Positions 50,349 to 58,626 of a DNA stretch of 64,000 nucleotides are shown piece after piece. The DNA lies in assembly GCA_045633565.1 (NCBI GenBank), contig JAZQYO010000030.1:62001-126000 (forward strand), in the 5' to 3' direction. This DNA is from RGIG7450 sp045633565. Its GTDB lineage: Bacteria; Bacillota; Clostridia; RUG12999. Both the position numbers and the translations under genes were made by a program. Below the pieces are notes generated by a model, which was not told the DNA's origin, ran no database searches, and saw only the letters and a program-made list of their open reading frames with translations. Positions within the stretch are counted from its first letter, which is position 1. Each line of letters starts with the position of its first letter.

Positions 50349-50540
50349 ATGAAGAAAAAAATAAGTTCGCGCGAAGAACTCAAAAAGCAGATTGATGAAT
50401 GTCTGGACTATATAAAAGCGGTCAAAAATGGGTTTAACGAAGCATCCGATGCAGGACTTGCCGACTACTATATATATGAAAAAAGAGCCGCTGAACAAAA
50501 ATATATTTATCTTCTCGGACTATATTCCAAAATGACATAA
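50349..50540 (+). CDS. YaaL-like DUF2508 protein
   Basis: A 63-residue helical protein. ATG 50349 is preferred, with GAGGTGG upstream. The core LKKQIDECLDYIKAVKNGFNEASDAGLADYYIYEKRAAEQKYIYLL has the N-E-A-S/T-D...D-Y-Y-I-Y pattern of DUF2508. In Bacillus yaaL lies near recR; here it is between DUF4363 and a calcium-type ATPase. Function unknown. Confidence 0.65.
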   Translation: MKKKISSREELKKQIDECLDYIKAVKNGFNEASDAGLADYYIYEKRAAEQKYIYLLGLYSKMT

Positions 50541-50586
50541 ACCTGTCCACATAAAAATATACTGATAGAAAAGGAGTGGATGGATA

Positions 50587-53127
50587 ATGTGGCACACTTT
50601 ATCAGAAAAAAGGCTGATGAATAATCTCAAAACATCAGCGGACGGGCTAAGCCGGGATGAGGCGGAAAAAAGGCTTGAAAAAGTTGGTAAAAACAGCTTT
50701 GAAGAAAATAAAAAGAAAAGCTTTGCCGGAGCATTTTTTAAACAGATGTCGGACAGTATGGTGCTTATACTTCTCGCGTCAGCCGCTATTTCGGTTGCGG
50801 TGTCATACATCAGCGGAGAGGGGGAATACCTTGATGCACTTATAATTCTCGCAATAGTGGTGTTCAATGCAATAACGGGAGTTGTTCAGGAATTTAAGGC
50901 GGAGCATTCACTTGAGGCGCTTAAAAAAATGAATTCACCGGTTGCAAAGGTTATAAGGCAAGGAAAGGAAGAGTCAATTAATACAGAGTATCTTGTGCCG
51001 GGGGACATTATACTTTTAAATACAGGGGATTTTGTTCCTGCTGACGCAAGACTTATCTCGGCTACTGCACTTACGGCGGACGAGTCTGCACTTACGGGTG
51101 AAACCCGGGAGGTGGAAAAAAACTGTGCCATTTCACCCGACGGGCAGGCAGAGCTTGAGGCAACCAATATGGTGTGGGCACATACGGTTGTAACAGGCGG
51201 TCGTGGCAGGGCAGTTGTCGTCGGGACAGGCATGAACACTCAGACAGGCAAGGTTGCCGGTATGATTATAAACAGTCAACCGCCGCAGACACCTCTCCAG
51301 TTGAGACTCAAGAAAACCGGTAATGTTCTTGGAATGACAGCAATATCAATTTGTGTAATCATTTTTCTTATGGGAATTGTGAGGCATCAGCCACCGCTTG
51401 AAATGTTTATGACGTCTATAAGTCTTGCAGTTGCGGCAATTCCAGAAGGACTGCCTGCAATTGTGACCATTATGCTTGCAATCGGCGTACAGAAAATGGC
51501 AAAGAAAAATGCCGTTGTACGGAAGCTTCCGGCGGTTGAAACTCTTGGGAGTGCAACGGTGATATGTACCGATAAAACAGGCACGCTAACCAAAAATGAA
51601 ATGACGATAACTGATGTTTATGGGGACAGGAAAAAGGTGCTTGAACATTGCTCTTTATGTAATGACGAGCGTGGTGCAACCGAAAAGGCGCTTATAAAAG
51701 CAGCAGAAAAAGAGGGTATGTCAAAAAAAGAGCTTGACAGTATATTTGTCAGAAAAGATGAAATTCCGTTCAGCTCGTCTCGGAAGCTTATGACAACGGT
51801 ACATAAAACAGGGGGCGGGTATAAGGTTATAACAAAAGGTGCCCCTGACATACTTATTCCTTTATGCTCCATTAGCGAAAATCAGAAGAAGGAAATACTT
51901 GAAAGAAATAAGGAACTTGCGGCGGAAGGGAAAAGAGTTATAGCTGTTGCAAGTAAAGAAATTTCTGAACTTGGTGGCAGATATGAAGAAAATCTTATTT
52001 TTACCGGACTTGCGGCAATGACCGACCCCCCAAGGGATGGTGTACCCAGGGCGGTCAAAAGCTGCCGGGATGCCGGAATCCGGGTTGTAATGATAACGGG
52101 TGACCAGCAGGATACGGCTCTTGCCATTGCAAGACAGACGGGTATATGTGGCGATGGAGAAAAGGCGGTCAGCGGAAAAGAACTTGACTTGATGAGTGAC
52201 GCCCAACTTGAAAAAGAGGTGAAAAATTGCAGGGTTTTTTCAAGAGTGACACCCGAACATAAAATGAGAATTGTCCGTGCCTTTCAAAGAAATGGAGAGG
52301 TGGTTGCAATGACGGGTGACGGGGTAAATGATGCGCCGGCACTCAAAAGTGCTGACATAGGCTGTGCCATGGGGAAAAGTGGTACCGACGTTGCAAAAGG
52401 TGCGGCAGACATGGTGCTGGCGGACGATAATTTTGTAACCATAGCAGAGGCGGTCAGACAGGGACGGGGAATTTATGCAAACATAAAAAAAGCGGTGCGG
52501 TTTTTACTGTCAAGCAACATAGGTGAAATTTTTACAATTTTTATTGCGATTTTTTTTGGGAAAGATAGTCCGCTCACTCCAATCCAGCTTTTGTGGATGA
52601 ATCTGGTGACAGACTCACTGCCCGCAGCGGCGCTTGGACTTCAACCGCCCGACAGAGATATAATGCAGAAAAAACCGGTCAGCAAAAATGAGGGTGTTTT
52701 TTCGGAAGGTATGGGACATACAATACTTATTGAAGGAGTTATGATAGGTGTCATAGCAACGCTTGCACATACTATAGGAGAGAAATATTTTGGCAGCGCT
52801 TGTGTAGGTCAAACAATGACATTTTGCACCTTAAGTATGTCACAACTGTTTCATGCTCTCGCTGTGGAAAGTGAGCATTCGCTTTTTTCGGGATATGCAG
52901 GGAGGAACAAGTTTATGCCGGGAGCATTTGTTATTTGTATGATTATGCAGATAGCAGTGGTCGCACTTTCGCCGCTGAGGGGGATTTTTAAAACAACAGC
53001 GCTCAGCTTTTTGCAGTGGGCGTGTGTTGTGGTGCTATCATCCCTGCCTCTCATTATTTCTGAGATTGAAAAAATTTCAGTAAAAGAAAGAAATAATAAA
53101 AAACTTGATATTGCAAAAAAACTGTGA
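50587..53127 (+). CDS. P-type calcium-transporting ATPase (PMCA/SERCA type)
   Basis: An 846-residue P2-type cation ATPase. The phosphorylation motif ICTDKTGTLTKNEM places the Asp at residue 329; the TGES-type actuator loop is LTGETREV, PEGLPA marks the metal-binding helix M4, and GDGVNDAPALKSADIGCAMG is the hinge. M5-M6 motifs NIGEIFTIF and LLWMNLVTDSLPAAALGLQPPDRDIM fit Ca2+ pumps rather than heavy-metal pumps. AAAAGGAG ribosome binding site. A promoter for the next gene overlaps its 3' end. Confidence 0.92.
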   Translation: MWHTLSEKRLMNNLKTSADGLSRDEAEKRLEKVGKNSFEENKKKSFAGAFFKQMSDSMVLILLASAAISVAVSYISGEGEYLDALIILAIVVFNAITGVVQEFKAEHSLEALKKMNSPVAKVIRQGKEESINTEYLVPGDIILLNTGDFVPADARLISATALTADESALTGETREVEKNCAISPDGQAELEATNMVWAHTVVTGGRGRAVVVGTGMNTQTGKVAGMIINSQPPQTPLQLRLKKTGNVLGMTAISICVIIFLMGIVRHQPPLEMFMTSISLAVAAIPEGLPAIVTIMLAIGVQKMAKKNAVVRKLPAVETLGSATVICTDKTGTLTKNEMTITDVYGDRKKVLEHCSLCNDERGATEKALIKAAEKEGMSKKELDSIFVRKDEIPFSSSRKLMTTVHKTGGGYKVITKGAPDILIPLCSISENQKKEILERNKELAAEGKRVIAVASKEISELGGRYEENLIFTGLAAMTDPPRDGVPRAVKSCRDAGIRVVMITGDQQDTALAIARQTGICGDGEKAVSGKELDLMSDAQLEKEVKNCRVFSRVTPEHKMRIVRAFQRNGEVVAMTGDGVNDAPALKSADIGCAMGKSGTDVAKGAADMVLADDNFVTIAEAVRQGRGIYANIKKAVRFLLSSNIGEIFTIFIAIFFGKDSPLTPIQLLWMNLVTDSLPAAALGLQPPDRDIMQKKPVSKNEGVFSEGMGHTILIEGVMIGVIATLAHTIGEKYFGSACVGQTMTFCTLSMSQLFHALAVESEHSLFSGYAGRNKFMPGAFVICMIMQIAVVALSPLRGIFKTTALSFLQWACVVVLSSLPLIISEIEKISVKERNNKKLDIAKKL

Positions 53128-53133
53128 TATAAT
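53105..53133 (+). promoter_or_regulatory. Promoter of the lipoprotein gene
   Basis: TTGATA and TATAAT, 17-bp spacer, with the -35 box inside the end of the ATPase gene. Confidence 0.7.
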
Positions 53134-53180
53134 TTCTGGTGTAAATACTTTGCAGTATACGCAGGAGGTCTGTAATACAA

Positions 53181-53699
53181 ATGAAAAAAATAATTTTGCT
53201 TTTTATTGTAATAGTTTTATCACTTTCTTTCGCAGCCTGTGAAAAAAAGGAAATTATAGGGTATGAGCCTGAAATCCCGCCGGAATGGGCTATAGAGGAA
53301 GAAAAAGTGAAAAACGACCCCACTACCGAGATTAACAGAATGAACGATTTTAACGGATTGTGGAAAAGTGAAACAGACGGAAAATATTACTATATTTTTT
53401 GTGGTCGCATTTACACTTACGAAGGTATAGACTCGGATGTGTATAGCGAGTGGGGAACCATGGTAGCACCACAGAGGGTAGATAAAGGATATGCTGAAAA
53501 CTACAATCTGGCAGGTGAAAATGAGATAAGACCGGAGGATGTTATTACGGTGAACTTTAGCTCACAGTACACAGAGGAATATCAGGTAACAGCCACTGCA
53601 GCCGGAGAAAACAGAATAAAAACAGTCACAGCTGACGGGAAAGAATATTATTTTAAATTACTGGAAGCTGCATACAGTTATCCGGAATATATTGAATAA
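53181..53699 (+). CDS. Predicted lipoprotein of unknown function
   Basis: A 172-residue exported lipoprotein: signal MKKIILLFIVIVLSLSF, lipobox FAAC with Cys at about residue 20, then an acidic mature protein rich in Tyr and Glu. The segment FNGLWKSETDGKYYYIFCGR resembles small beta-barrel lipoproteins seen in Clostridia, but I cannot name the family. GCAGGAGG ribosome binding site. Own promoter and terminator. Confidence 0.7.
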   Translation: MKKIILLFIVIVLSLSFAACEKKEIIGYEPEIPPEWAIEEEKVKNDPTTEINRMNDFNGLWKSETDGKYYYIFCGRIYTYEGIDSDVYSEWGTMVAPQRVDKGYAENYNLAGENEIRPEDVITVNFSSQYTEEYQVTATAAGENRIKTVTADGKEYYFKLLEAAYSYPEYIE

Positions 53700-53700
53700 T

Positions 53701-53727
53701 AAAAAAGCGGGCATTGCCCGCTTTTTA
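53701..53727 (+). terminator. Bidirectional terminator between convergent genes
   Basis: AAAAAAGCGGGC/GCCCGCTTTTT around ATT. The T run serves the lipoprotein gene, and the A run gives a T tail for the minus-strand orphan gene whose stop is adjacent. Confidence 0.85.
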
Positions 53728-53934
53728 TTATTCATCATCAAAATAAGACGGCTGGAAATGATACACATCGGTATATGAATCATATTCAAATTCGTTTTCA
53801 GGCGGTTTGTACATAAGCCCTGTACAATCGGTATATGAACCTGAGTTTACCGTATATAAGTTATCGTAATCTTCCATAGAATCAAAAGGTTTTTTCATAG
53901 GCATTTTGCCTGAACTAAAGTCGGTTTTTTTCAT
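53728..53934 (-). CDS. Small Tyr/Asp-rich orphan protein
   Basis: A 68-residue protein on the minus strand with a good ribosome binding site (AGGAGGTG, 7 bases from the ATG). The second half is rich in Tyr, Asp, Ser and Pro with a repeated SYTD (GSYTDCTG and DSYTDVYHF). No signal peptide, membrane helix or recognised family. Convergent with the lipoprotein gene and sharing its terminator. It may be a spore-coat-like or small regulatory protein, but that is a guess. Confidence 0.5.
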   Translation of the reverse strand: MKKTDFSSGKMPMKKPFDSMEDYDNLYTVNSGSYTDCTGLMYKPPENEFEYDSYTDVYHFQPSYFDDE

Positions 53935-54017
53935 TTAAAAACACCTCCTGTTATATTTTTTGAAGCAGGATAAAAAATATGTATGTAAAAACCTTGAAAA
54001 AATTTTTAAAAAAAGAC

Positions 54018-54046
54018 TTGCATTTGAAAAAAATATGTGTTATAAT
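54018..54046 (+). promoter_or_regulatory. Promoter of rplS
   Basis: TTGCAT and TATAAT with a 17-bp spacer, about 80 bases before the rplS ATG. Confidence 0.75.
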
Positions 54047-54053
54047 GTTAATC

Positions 54054-54120
54054 TGTATTACGGTGGTCCTCTGTCGGCAGCACATCCTGACCGTTATGAA
54101 CACTTAAGATTAAGGAGAGA
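54054..54120 (+). promoter_or_regulatory. Candidate ribosomal-protein L19 leader
   Basis: The rplS 5' leader can fold: ACGGT (54060-54064) pairs with ACCGT (54090-54094), enclosing GGTCC...GCAGC. The position and size fit an autogenous L19 leader as described in Bacillota, but I could not compare the sequence with the family model. Confidence 0.4.
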
Positions 54121-54125
54121 AAGAC

Positions 54126-54470
54126 ATGACAGAAATCGTAAAAGCTCTTGGTAATGAGCAGATGAAAGCAGAAGTTCCTCAGTTTAACATCGGTGATACT
54201 GTTAAGGTAAGCTGCAAAATCAAAGAAGGCAACCGTGAAAGAATCCAGATGTTCGAAGGAATCGTTATCAGAAAGAAAAACGGCGGTATTTCCGAAACTT
54301 TCACAGTAAGAAGAATTTCTTACGGTGTTGGTGTTGAAAAAACTTTCCCGCTTCACTCACCTAACGTTGAAAAGGTAGAGGTTGTAAGAAGAGGTAAAGT
54401 TCGTCGTGCTCGTCTTTACTATCTGCGTGACAGAGTGGGTAAAGCAGCAAAAGTTAAGGAAAAACTTTAA
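54126..54470 (+). CDS. rplS: 50S ribosomal protein L19
   Basis: A 114-residue ribosomal protein at the subunit interface. Motifs FNIGDTVKVSCKIKEGNRERIQMFEGIVI and ISYGVGVEKTFPLHSPNVEKVEVVRRGKVRRARLYYLR are diagnostic (each given here only to show order; the central EGIVIRKKNGG is the clearest). Length matches. AAGGAGAG ribosome binding site. Monocistronic with leader and terminator; lepB follows, as in many Bacillota. Confidence 0.97.
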   Translation: MTEIVKALGNEQMKAEVPQFNIGDTVKVSCKIKEGNRERIQMFEGIVIRKKNGGISETFTVRRISYGVGVEKTFPLHSPNVEKVEVVRRGKVRRARLYYLRDRVGKAAKVKEKL

Positions 54471-54498
54471 TCTGCAAAGCGCGGGCCTGTCCCGTCGG

Positions 54499-54527
54499 AA
54501 AAGCCGCATTTATTGCGGCTTTTTGTA
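54499..54527 (+). terminator. Terminator after rplS
   Basis: AAAAGCCGCA/TGCGGCTTTT with a 5-base loop and a T-rich tail. Confidence 0.85.
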
Positions 54528-54559
54528 TTTTTATAATTATAAAAAAGGAAATGCTTAAT

Positions 54560-55132
54560 ATGGAAAATAATGTTGAAACAAAAGAAAAAAAGAGTCTGGT
54601 CAAAGAAATTTTTGAATGGGTCCAGGCAATTGTGATTGCATTTGTAATCGCTATGTTTTTAAGAACCTACTGTTTCACCATGGTAAGGGTTGACGGTTCA
54701 TCCATGGTTCCTACACTTCATCACCAGGATATGCTTTTTGTCTGGAGAATGGGATATCAGCCCAAGGTTGGTGATATTGTTATTTTCAGACCGGCAATAA
54801 ATGAAGACACACCATACGTTAAACGTGTTATTGCAACAGAAGGTCAGTCTGTGAACATTCAGTATAATGACCAGCTCGGATATGCTGAAGTTTTTGTGGA
54901 CGGCGAAAAACTTGATGAGAAATACATTAATGAAAAAATAGATTATAGTCGTATGGGTAACGGCGTTTACCCGTGCATAGTACCAAATGACTGCGTTTTT
55001 GTGATGGGAGATAACCGAAACAACAGTATTGACAGCAGAATGCAAAGCGTTGGCATGGTAAAAGAGGATTCCATTATTGGTAAGGCAATGGTAAGAATAT
55101 TGCCGCTGGATGCAATCGGAGGATTGAAATAA
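54560..55132 (+). CDS. lepB: Signal peptidase I
   Basis: A 190-residue membrane-anchored protease that removes Sec signal peptides. ATG 54560 is preferred over ATG 54551, which abuts the AAAAGGAA ribosome binding site. One N-terminal membrane helix (about 18-40), catalytic Ser in VDGSSMVPTL, catalytic Lys in YVKRVIATEGQ, and box E GDNRNNSIDSR. The short length and single helix are the usual Gram-positive type. The rbgA gene follows 2 bp after the stop. Confidence 0.95.
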   Translation: MENNVETKEKKSLVKEIFEWVQAIVIAFVIAMFLRTYCFTMVRVDGSSMVPTLHHQDMLFVWRMGYQPKVGDIVIFRPAINEDTPYVKRVIATEGQSVNIQYNDQLGYAEVFVDGEKLDEKYINEKIDYSRMGNGVYPCIVPNDCVFVMGDNRNNSIDSRMQSVGMVKEDSIIGKAMVRILPLDAIGGLK

Positions 55133-55134
55133 CT

Positions 55135-55986
55135 ATGAATTTACAGTGGTTTCCCGGACATATGGCGAAAACCCGCCGGATGATGGCAGACAGTTTAAAG
55201 CTCTGTGACATTGCGGCGGAGCTGCTTGATGCACGAATCCCAATGGCATCAAGAAATCCGGAAATAGATAAAATTCTTGGAAACAAACCGAGAGTTGTAA
55301 TACTTAACAAATCGGATATGGCAGACCCTGAGGCAAATAAGGCGTGGATAGAATATTTCAGGGAAAAAGGGATTGCTGCTATTGAGGTGAGCTGTGCTAC
55401 AGGCAAAGGTATTAATAAGCTGAGCTCGTACGCAGAGAAAGTCCTCAAAGATAAAATTGAAAGGGATAAAAAAAGGGGAATAAACCGCAGTATTAAAATT
55501 ATGCTTTGCGGTATTCCAAACGTTGGAAAATCCTCATTTATCAACAGAGTTGCAGGTAAAGCCGTTACAAAAACGGGCGACAGACCGGGTGTTACAAAAG
55601 GAAAACAGTGGCTCAGACTTGACAGCGGCGTTGAACTTCTTGATATGCCGGGTATACTCTGGCCCAAATTTGAAAGCGAGGATGTGGCTTTAAAGCTTGC
55701 ATTTACCGGTGCAATCCGTGATGAAATCATGGATGTTGAGGAGCTGGCTTGCATTTTAATAAAATTCCTGCGTGAAAAATATGAAAACAATCTAATTACT
55801 CGATACAAGCTTGATAATATTACAGATATGACTGATTACGAAGTATTGATGCAGATTGCCGAAAAAAGAGGATTTCTCTTGAAAAAAGGCGAGTTTGACA
55901 CTCTTCGTGCGGCAAATATTCTGCTTGACGAGTTCCGGGACACAAGACTGGGTAATATAACTATGGAAACCCCGGATGAGTTTTAA
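55135..55986 (+). CDS. rbgA: Ribosome biogenesis GTPase (YlqF)
   Basis: A 283-residue circularly permuted GTPase required for late 50S assembly. The G motifs run in permuted order: G4 LNKSD near residue 60, G5, then G1 GIPNVGKSSFINR near residue 126 and G3 DMPG near 171. The N-terminal MNLQWFPGHMAKTRRMM is diagnostic. The C-terminal RNA-binding domain follows. Genomic neighbours rplS-lepB-rbgA are the same as in Bacillus; rnhB, often next, is absent here. Confidence 0.96.
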   Translation: MNLQWFPGHMAKTRRMMADSLKLCDIAAELLDARIPMASRNPEIDKILGNKPRVVILNKSDMADPEANKAWIEYFREKGIAAIEVSCATGKGINKLSSYAEKVLKDKIERDKKRGINRSIKIMLCGIPNVGKSSFINRVAGKAVTKTGDRPGVTKGKQWLRLDSGVELLDMPGILWPKFESEDVALKLAFTGAIRDEIMDVEELACILIKFLREKYENNLITRYKLDNITDMTDYEVLMQIAEKRGFLLKKGEFDTLRAANILLDEFRDTRLGNITMETPDEF

Positions 55987-55991
55987 ATGAG

Positions 55992-56023
55992 CGTCCGGTG
56001 AAAGGCCGGACGTGATTTTTTTT
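55992..56023 (+). terminator. Terminator after rbgA
   Basis: CGTCCGG/CCGGACG stem with a 7-base loop and a run of eight T residues. Confidence 0.85.
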
Positions 56024-56032
56024 GGAGGGGTC

Positions 56033-56659
56033 ATGAATAAAAAAGAAAAAGTATTGGAAATACAAAAAATATTTGATATAATATATAAAGATGCAAAATG
56101 CTCGCTTGATTTTGAAAATCCGCTTCAGCTTTTGATTGCGACTCAACTTGCAGCACAATGTACTGATAAGCGTGTAAATCAGGTAACGCCTGCGCTGTTT
56201 GAAAGGTATAAAACAGCAGAGGATTTTGCGACGGCAGATATTTCAGAGCTTGAGGGGTATATTAAATCCACGGGCTTTTTTCGGAACAAAGCGAAAAATA
56301 TTATTAATTGCTGCAAGAAAATCGTGACTGACTTTGATGGGAAGGTCCCCGAAACCATGGAGGAGCTTACATCTTTAGACGGAGTAGGCAGAAAAACGGC
56401 AAATATAATTATCGGGGATATTTACGGGAAACCTGCGATTGTGATTGATACCCATGCCAAAAGACTTGCAAACCGAATGGGGCTGACAAAAAATTCTGAC
56501 CCCACAAAAATTGAATTTGACCTTATGAAAATTGTTCCGCCCGAAACCTCGGCAGATTTCTGCCATAAGCTGGTCTATCACGGAAGGGCGGTATGCAAAG
56601 CAATAAAACCCAGATGCGACATTTGCGAAATTGCACATATATGCAGTAAAAAAATATAG
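56033..56659 (+). CDS. nth: Endonuclease III
   Basis: A 208-residue DNA glycosylase/AP lyase that removes oxidised pyrimidines. ATG 56033 has TGGAGGGG upstream; the longer frame starts inside the terminator. Helix-hairpin-helix LTSLDGVGRKTANII carries the catalytic Lys, and the catalytic Asp is in VIDTHAKRLANRMG. The [4Fe-4S] cluster Cys pattern C-x6-C-x2-C-x5-C is at the C-terminus (CKAIKPRCDICEIAHIC). uvrB starts 11 bp downstream, forming a DNA-repair run. Confidence 0.95.
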   Translation: MNKKEKVLEIQKIFDIIYKDAKCSLDFENPLQLLIATQLAAQCTDKRVNQVTPALFERYKTAEDFATADISELEGYIKSTGFFRNKAKNIINCCKKIVTDFDGKVPETMEELTSLDGVGRKTANIIIGDIYGKPAIVIDTHAKRLANRMGLTKNSDPTKIEFDLMKIVPPETSADFCHKLVYHGRAVCKAIKPRCDICEIAHICSKKI

Positions 56660-56670
56660 GAGGATATGCG

Positions 56671-58626
56671 GTGGATAAGTTTGAACTTGTTTCTTCATTT
56701 GAGCCAATGGGCGACCAGCCTGAGGCAATAGATGCCTTAGTTAAATCTATTCAGGCGGGAAACCCGGGACAGACTTTGCTCGGCGTTACAGGCTCGGGTA
56801 AAACTTTCACAATGGCAAATGTTATAGCAAAACTTAACCGCCCTACTCTTGTGCTTGCACATAACAAAACTCTCGCAGCTCAGCTGGCAAATGAGTTTAA
56901 GGAATTTTTTCCCAATAATGCAGTGGAATTTTTTGTTTCATATTACGACTATTATCAGCCGGAAGCATATATTGCCGGTACTGATACCTATATTGAAAAA
57001 GACTCTGCTATAAACGATGAAATTGACAAGCTTCGTCACTCGGCGACTGCGGCACTTTTTGAGCGCAGGGATGTTATAATTGTGTCTTCTGTCAGCTGCA
57101 TATACAGCCTTGGTGACCCGCTTGATTATGAAAATTTAATGATATCTCTCCGTCCCGGTATGGAAATGAGCAGGGATGAGCTTATAAAACGGCTTGTGAA
57201 TATTCAGTACGAACGCAACGATATTGATTTTTCCCGTGGCAGATTCCGTGTGCGGGGCGACGTTGTGGAAATTCATCCTGCGGGTGGTGAATCACCGGTA
57301 AGAATTGAATTTTTCGGAGATGAGATAGACAGGATTTCCGAGGTGGACTATGTAACGGGCAGCGTAACGGGTATCCGTCAGCACATTGCAATTTTTCCGG
57401 CGTCACATTATGTTACGACAAAGGATAAAATGGAGGCTGCTCTTAAAACCATTGAAGAAGAAATGGTGGAGAGGTGCAAATATTTTGAAGACCACGGCAA
57501 ACTGCTTGAAAAACAAAGACTTGAGCAGCGAACCAATTATGATATGGAAATGATTAGGGAAATAGGTTTCTGCAGCGGTATTGAAAACTATTCAAGGGTA
57601 CTTTCGGGTAGAAAACCGGGCAGTGTACCCTACACTCTGCTTGATTATTTCCCTGACGATTTTCTCATTATGATAGACGAATCCCACGTAACATTGCCCC
57701 AGGTAAGGGCAATGTACAATGGCGACAGGGCAAGAAAAGAGTCGCTTGTGGAATACGGATTCAGACTGCCTTCGGCGTTTGATAACCGTCCGCTTAACTT
57801 TAAAGAATTTGAAGAAAAAATTGGTCAGGCGGTGTTTGTATCTGCGACTCCGGCAGAATATGAAAGAGAACATTCTGCCATCACGGCAGAGCAGGTTATC
57901 CGTCCAACAGGTCTGCCCGACCCTGTAATTACGGTGAAGACTACAGAGGGACAGATTGATGACCTTTTATATGAAATAAATCTTCGTGTAGAGAAAAATC
58001 AGCGCGTGTTTGTAACAACACTCACCAAAAAAATGGCGGAAGCGCTGACTGATTATCTGGCATCAAATGGTGTGAAGGTAAGGTATCTCCATTCGGAAAT
58101 AGATACTATGGAAAGAATGGAAATTATCCGTGATTTGCGCCTTGGCAAGTTTGATGTTCTGGTGGGAATAAACCTTTTAAGAGAAGGACTTGACATCCCT
58201 GAGGTGTCACTTGTTGCAATCTTAGATGCGGACAAAGAGGGGTTCCTGAGAAGTGAAACCTCGCTCATTCAGACCATTGGTCGTGCAGCGAGAAATGCAG
58301 ACGGACAGGTTATAATGTATGCTGATGAAATGACGGGTGCGATGAAGCGGGCAATAGCCGAAACAGAGCGCCGCCGCAAAATTCAGACCGAATATAACGA
58401 GAAACACGGCATTGTGCCAAAGACTGTAATAAAAGCAGTACATGATGTAATTGAGGCAACTGCCAAAGTGCCAAAGAGCAGTAAAAAACAGAGTAAAAAG
58501 GATGTTGAAAAGCTGGTGGCTCAGCTTACAAAGGATATGAAAAAAGCAGCAGCAATGCTCGATTTTGAGCTTGCGGCAACGCTTCGAGATAAGATAAAGG
58601 AACTGAAAGATAATGGCTCAAAATAA
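56671..58626 (+). CDS. uvrB: Excinuclease ABC subunit B
   Basis: A 651-residue DNA helicase-like subunit of nucleotide excision repair. GTG start with AGGAGG upstream. Walker A GVTGSGKTFTMANV is near residue 38, the DNA-strand-separating beta-hairpin has YYDYYQPEAYI, helicase motif VI region includes QTIGRAARNADGQVIMYAD, and the UVR domain that contacts UvrC is at the C-terminus (KKAAAMLDFELAATLRDKI). Overlaps uvrA by 14 bp. uvrC is not in the window. Confidence 0.97.
   Translation: MDKFELVSSFEPMGDQPEAIDALVKSIQAGNPGQTLLGVTGSGKTFTMANVIAKLNRPTLVLAHNKTLAAQLANEFKEFFPNNAVEFFVSYYDYYQPEAYIAGTDTYIEKDSAINDEIDKLRHSATAALFERRDVIIVSSVSCIYSLGDPLDYENLMISLRPGMEMSRDELIKRLVNIQYERNDIDFSRGRFRVRGDVVEIHPAGGESPVRIEFFGDEIDRISEVDYVTGSVTGIRQHIAIFPASHYVTTKDKMEAALKTIEEEMVERCKYFEDHGKLLEKQRLEQRTNYDMEMIREIGFCSGIENYSRVLSGRKPGSVPYTLLDYFPDDFLIMIDESHVTLPQVRAMYNGDRARKESLVEYGFRLPSAFDNRPLNFKEFEEKIGQAVFVSATPAEYEREHSAITAEQVIRPTGLPDPVITVKTTEGQIDDLLYEINLRVEKNQRVFVTTLTKKMAEALTDYLASNGVKVRYLHSEIDTMERMEIIRDLRLGKFDVLVGINLLREGLDIPEVSLVAILDADKEGFLRSETSLIQTIGRAARNADGQVIMYADEMTGAMKRAIAETERRRKIQTEYNEKHGIVPKTVIKAVHDVIEATAKVPKSSKKQSKKDVEKLVAQLTKDMKKAAAMLDFELAATLRDKIKELKDNGSK

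Noticed and set aside
55074..55808. 244-residue minus-strand frame opposite rbgA
   Set aside because: Shadow of a well-supported GTPase gene; low-complexity Ser/Leu-rich and no start signals.
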